DNA of 64,000 bases, from positions 1-64,000 of the forward strand of contig UCKS01000051.1 in the NCBI GenBank assembly GCA_900473045.1, in the 5' to 3' direction. Shown in pieces: positions 63,019 to 64,000 of the stretch. The translations under genes and the position numbers were made by a program. Position 1 is the first letter of the stretch. Each line of letters starts with the position of its first letter. The DNA is from Hyphomicrobiales bacterium. GTDB lineage: Bacteria; Pseudomonadota; Alphaproteobacteria; Rhizobiales; Rhizobiaceae. The notes under the pieces are model-generated. The model saw only the letters and a program-made list of their open reading frames with translations, ran no database searches and was not told the origin of the DNA.

Positions 63019-64000
63019 ATGACCATCAATACCAAGGTTGAGGAGGCGGGCTTCGCGCCCGCCTCGCGGATCTCAACGATCGGCGTCTCGCAGATCCTGA
63101 AGATCGGCGCCCGGGCGCAAGCCATGAAACGAGACGGCAAGCCGGTGATCATTCTGGGCGCCGGCGAACCGGATTTCGATACACCCGATCACGTCAAGCA
63201 GGCAGCCTGCGATGCCATCCAGAGCGGCAAGACCAAATACACCGCGCTCGACGGTACCCCGGAGCTGAAACAGGCGATCCGGGACAAGTTTTCCCGCGAA
63301 AACGGCGTTTCCTACGAGCTCGACGAGATCACGGTGGCGACCGGCGCCAAACAGATCCTCTTCAACGCCATGATGGCGACGCTGAATCCCGGCGACGAAG
63401 TGATCATCCCGACGCCCTATTGGACCTCCTATTCCGATATCGTCGAAATCGCCGAGGGCAAGCCCGTCCTGATCGCCTGCGATGCAGAAGCCGGTTTCCG
63501 CCTAAAGGCCGAGCAGCTCGAAGCGGCGATCACGCCGAAGACGCGCTGGGTGATGCTGAACTCGCCGTCCAACCCTTCAGGTGCCGCCTACAGCGCCGAA
63601 GATTATCGCCCGTTGCTCGACGTACTCTTGAAGCATCCGCATGTCTGGCTGCTGGTCGACGATATGTACGAGCATATCGTCTATGACGGCTTCAAGTTCG
63701 TCACCCCGGCCGCTCTTGAACCCGCGCTGAAGAACCGGACGTTGACCGTCAACGGCGTCTCCAAGGCCTATGCCATGACCGGCTGGCGCATCGGCTATGC
63801 CGGTGGCCCGCGCGATCTGATCAAGGCGATGGCCGTGGTGCAGAGCCAGGCGACCTCCTGCCCCTCCTCGATCAGCCAGGCCGCCTCGGTCGCCGCGCTG
63901 AACGGTCCGCAGCATTTCCTGAAGGAACGCACCGAGAGCTTCCAGCGCCGCCGCGATCTGGTCGTTTCGGCCCTCAATGCCATCGAGGGTCTCGATTGCC
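63019..64000 (+). CDS. Class I aminotransferase, partial (runs off the right end)
   Basis: The first 327 codons of a PLP-dependent fold-type I aminotransferase. LGAGEPDFDTPDHV, KYTALDGTPELKQAI, the NSPSNPSGAAY motif (substrate Asn), the DDMYEHIVYD Asp and the PLP-Lys in VSKAYAMTGWRIGYAGG are all visible. The pattern is that of the AspC I-gamma group. In this operon it probably moves the amino group of 2-aminoadipate to give 2-oxoadipate for HglS; aspartate or prephenate aminotransferase activity is the alternative. It starts 15 bases after the dehydrogenase stop. Confidence 0.88.
   Translation, partial: MTINTKVEEAGFAPASRISTIGVSQILKIGARAQAMKRDGKPVIILGAGEPDFDTPDHVKQAACDAIQSGKTKYTALDGTPELKQAIRDKFSRENGVSYELDEITVATGAKQILFNAMMATLNPGDEVIIPTPYWTSYSDIVEIAEGKPVLIACDAEAGFRLKAEQLEAAITPKTRWVMLNSPSNPSGAAYSAEDYRPLLDVLLKHPHVWLLVDDMYEHIVYDGFKFVTPAALEPALKNRTLTVNGVSKAYAMTGWRIGYAGGPRDLIKAMAVVQSQATSCPSSISQAASVAALNGPQHFLKERTESFQRRRDLVVSALNAIEGLDC

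Overview
The window is chromosomal DNA of a Rhizobiaceae bacterium (Rhizobium / Agrobacterium / Allorhizobium type). The evidence is the high GC and GC3 content, a SAM-II riboswitch before a MetA-type homoserine acyltransferase, the cyclic beta-1,2-glucan pair ndvA/ndvB, a single-chain rhizobial pyruvate carboxylase, an ExoD-family gene, a zeta-like DUF1476 gene, CtrA-type cell-cycle signals and rhizobial palindromic intergenic repeats. Gene order is dense and typical of a core chromosome. I saw no phage, insertion sequence, CRISPR array or rRNA operon.

Layout. 1-5.7 kb: a palindromic repeat, a DUF4345 gene divergent from an arsR/SRPBCC pair, the SAM-II/terminator/metAA unit with a coupled GNAT gene, aldose epimerase, an SDR and tRNA-Gly(GCC). 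5.9-11.2 kb: prolyl-tRNA editing protein, thioredoxin-TPR chaperone, LON-domain protein, Trm112-like protein, a small membrane protein, a UbiH-type hydroxylase and tesB. 11.3-17 kb: sigma-54 promoter, glnK-amtB, a row of hairpins, a CtrA box, ftsK and lolA. 17-20 kb (minus strand): TerC with a structured leader RNA, an unknown 98-aa protein, a DUF1476 protein, ExoD and a GNAT. 20-25.6 kb: exonuclease III, an LLM flavin enzyme, an operon of a CenR-like response regulator, a cNMP-binding protein and a histidine-phosphatase-like protein, an L,D-transpeptidase and a methyltransferase. 25.7-31.5 kb: leuC, a second palindromic repeat, a two-gene piece of an amino-acid ABC importer, an MFS carrier and a methyltransferase. 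31.6-39 kb: the translation cluster ffh - chorismate mutase - rpsP - rimM - trmD ... rplS, split before rplS by a TauE permease and a TetR/MFS efflux pair that share four operators. 39-44.2 kb: an NTF2-like protein, an MBL-fold hydrolase and pyc. 44.3-57.2 kb: a LuxR-type regulator and the cyclic glucan locus ndvA / opgC / ndvB. 57.6-64 kb: a LysR gene divergent from a four-gene operon that runs off the right end.

How the genes work together. NdvB makes cyclic beta-1,2-glucan, NdvA exports it and OpgC probably adds succinyl groups in the periplasm. The last operon encodes in one direction the lower half of L-lysine breakdown: ALDH7-type aminoadipate-semialdehyde dehydrogenase, an aminotransferase, HglS (2-oxoadipate to D-2-hydroxyglutarate) and an FAD-linked D-2-hydroxyglutarate dehydrogenase that yields 2-oxoglutarate. 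GlnK-AmtB is the usual nitrogen-limitation ammonium module.

The points most worth a second look are the TerC leader, whose hairpin loop can pair with a segment touching the ribosome-binding site; the attenuator architecture behind SAM-II; the four regularly spaced TetR operators; a histidine-phosphatase protein that has lost its catalytic histidine; and a DUF1476 protein without the ATPase-inhibitory N-terminus, translationally coupled to ExoD.
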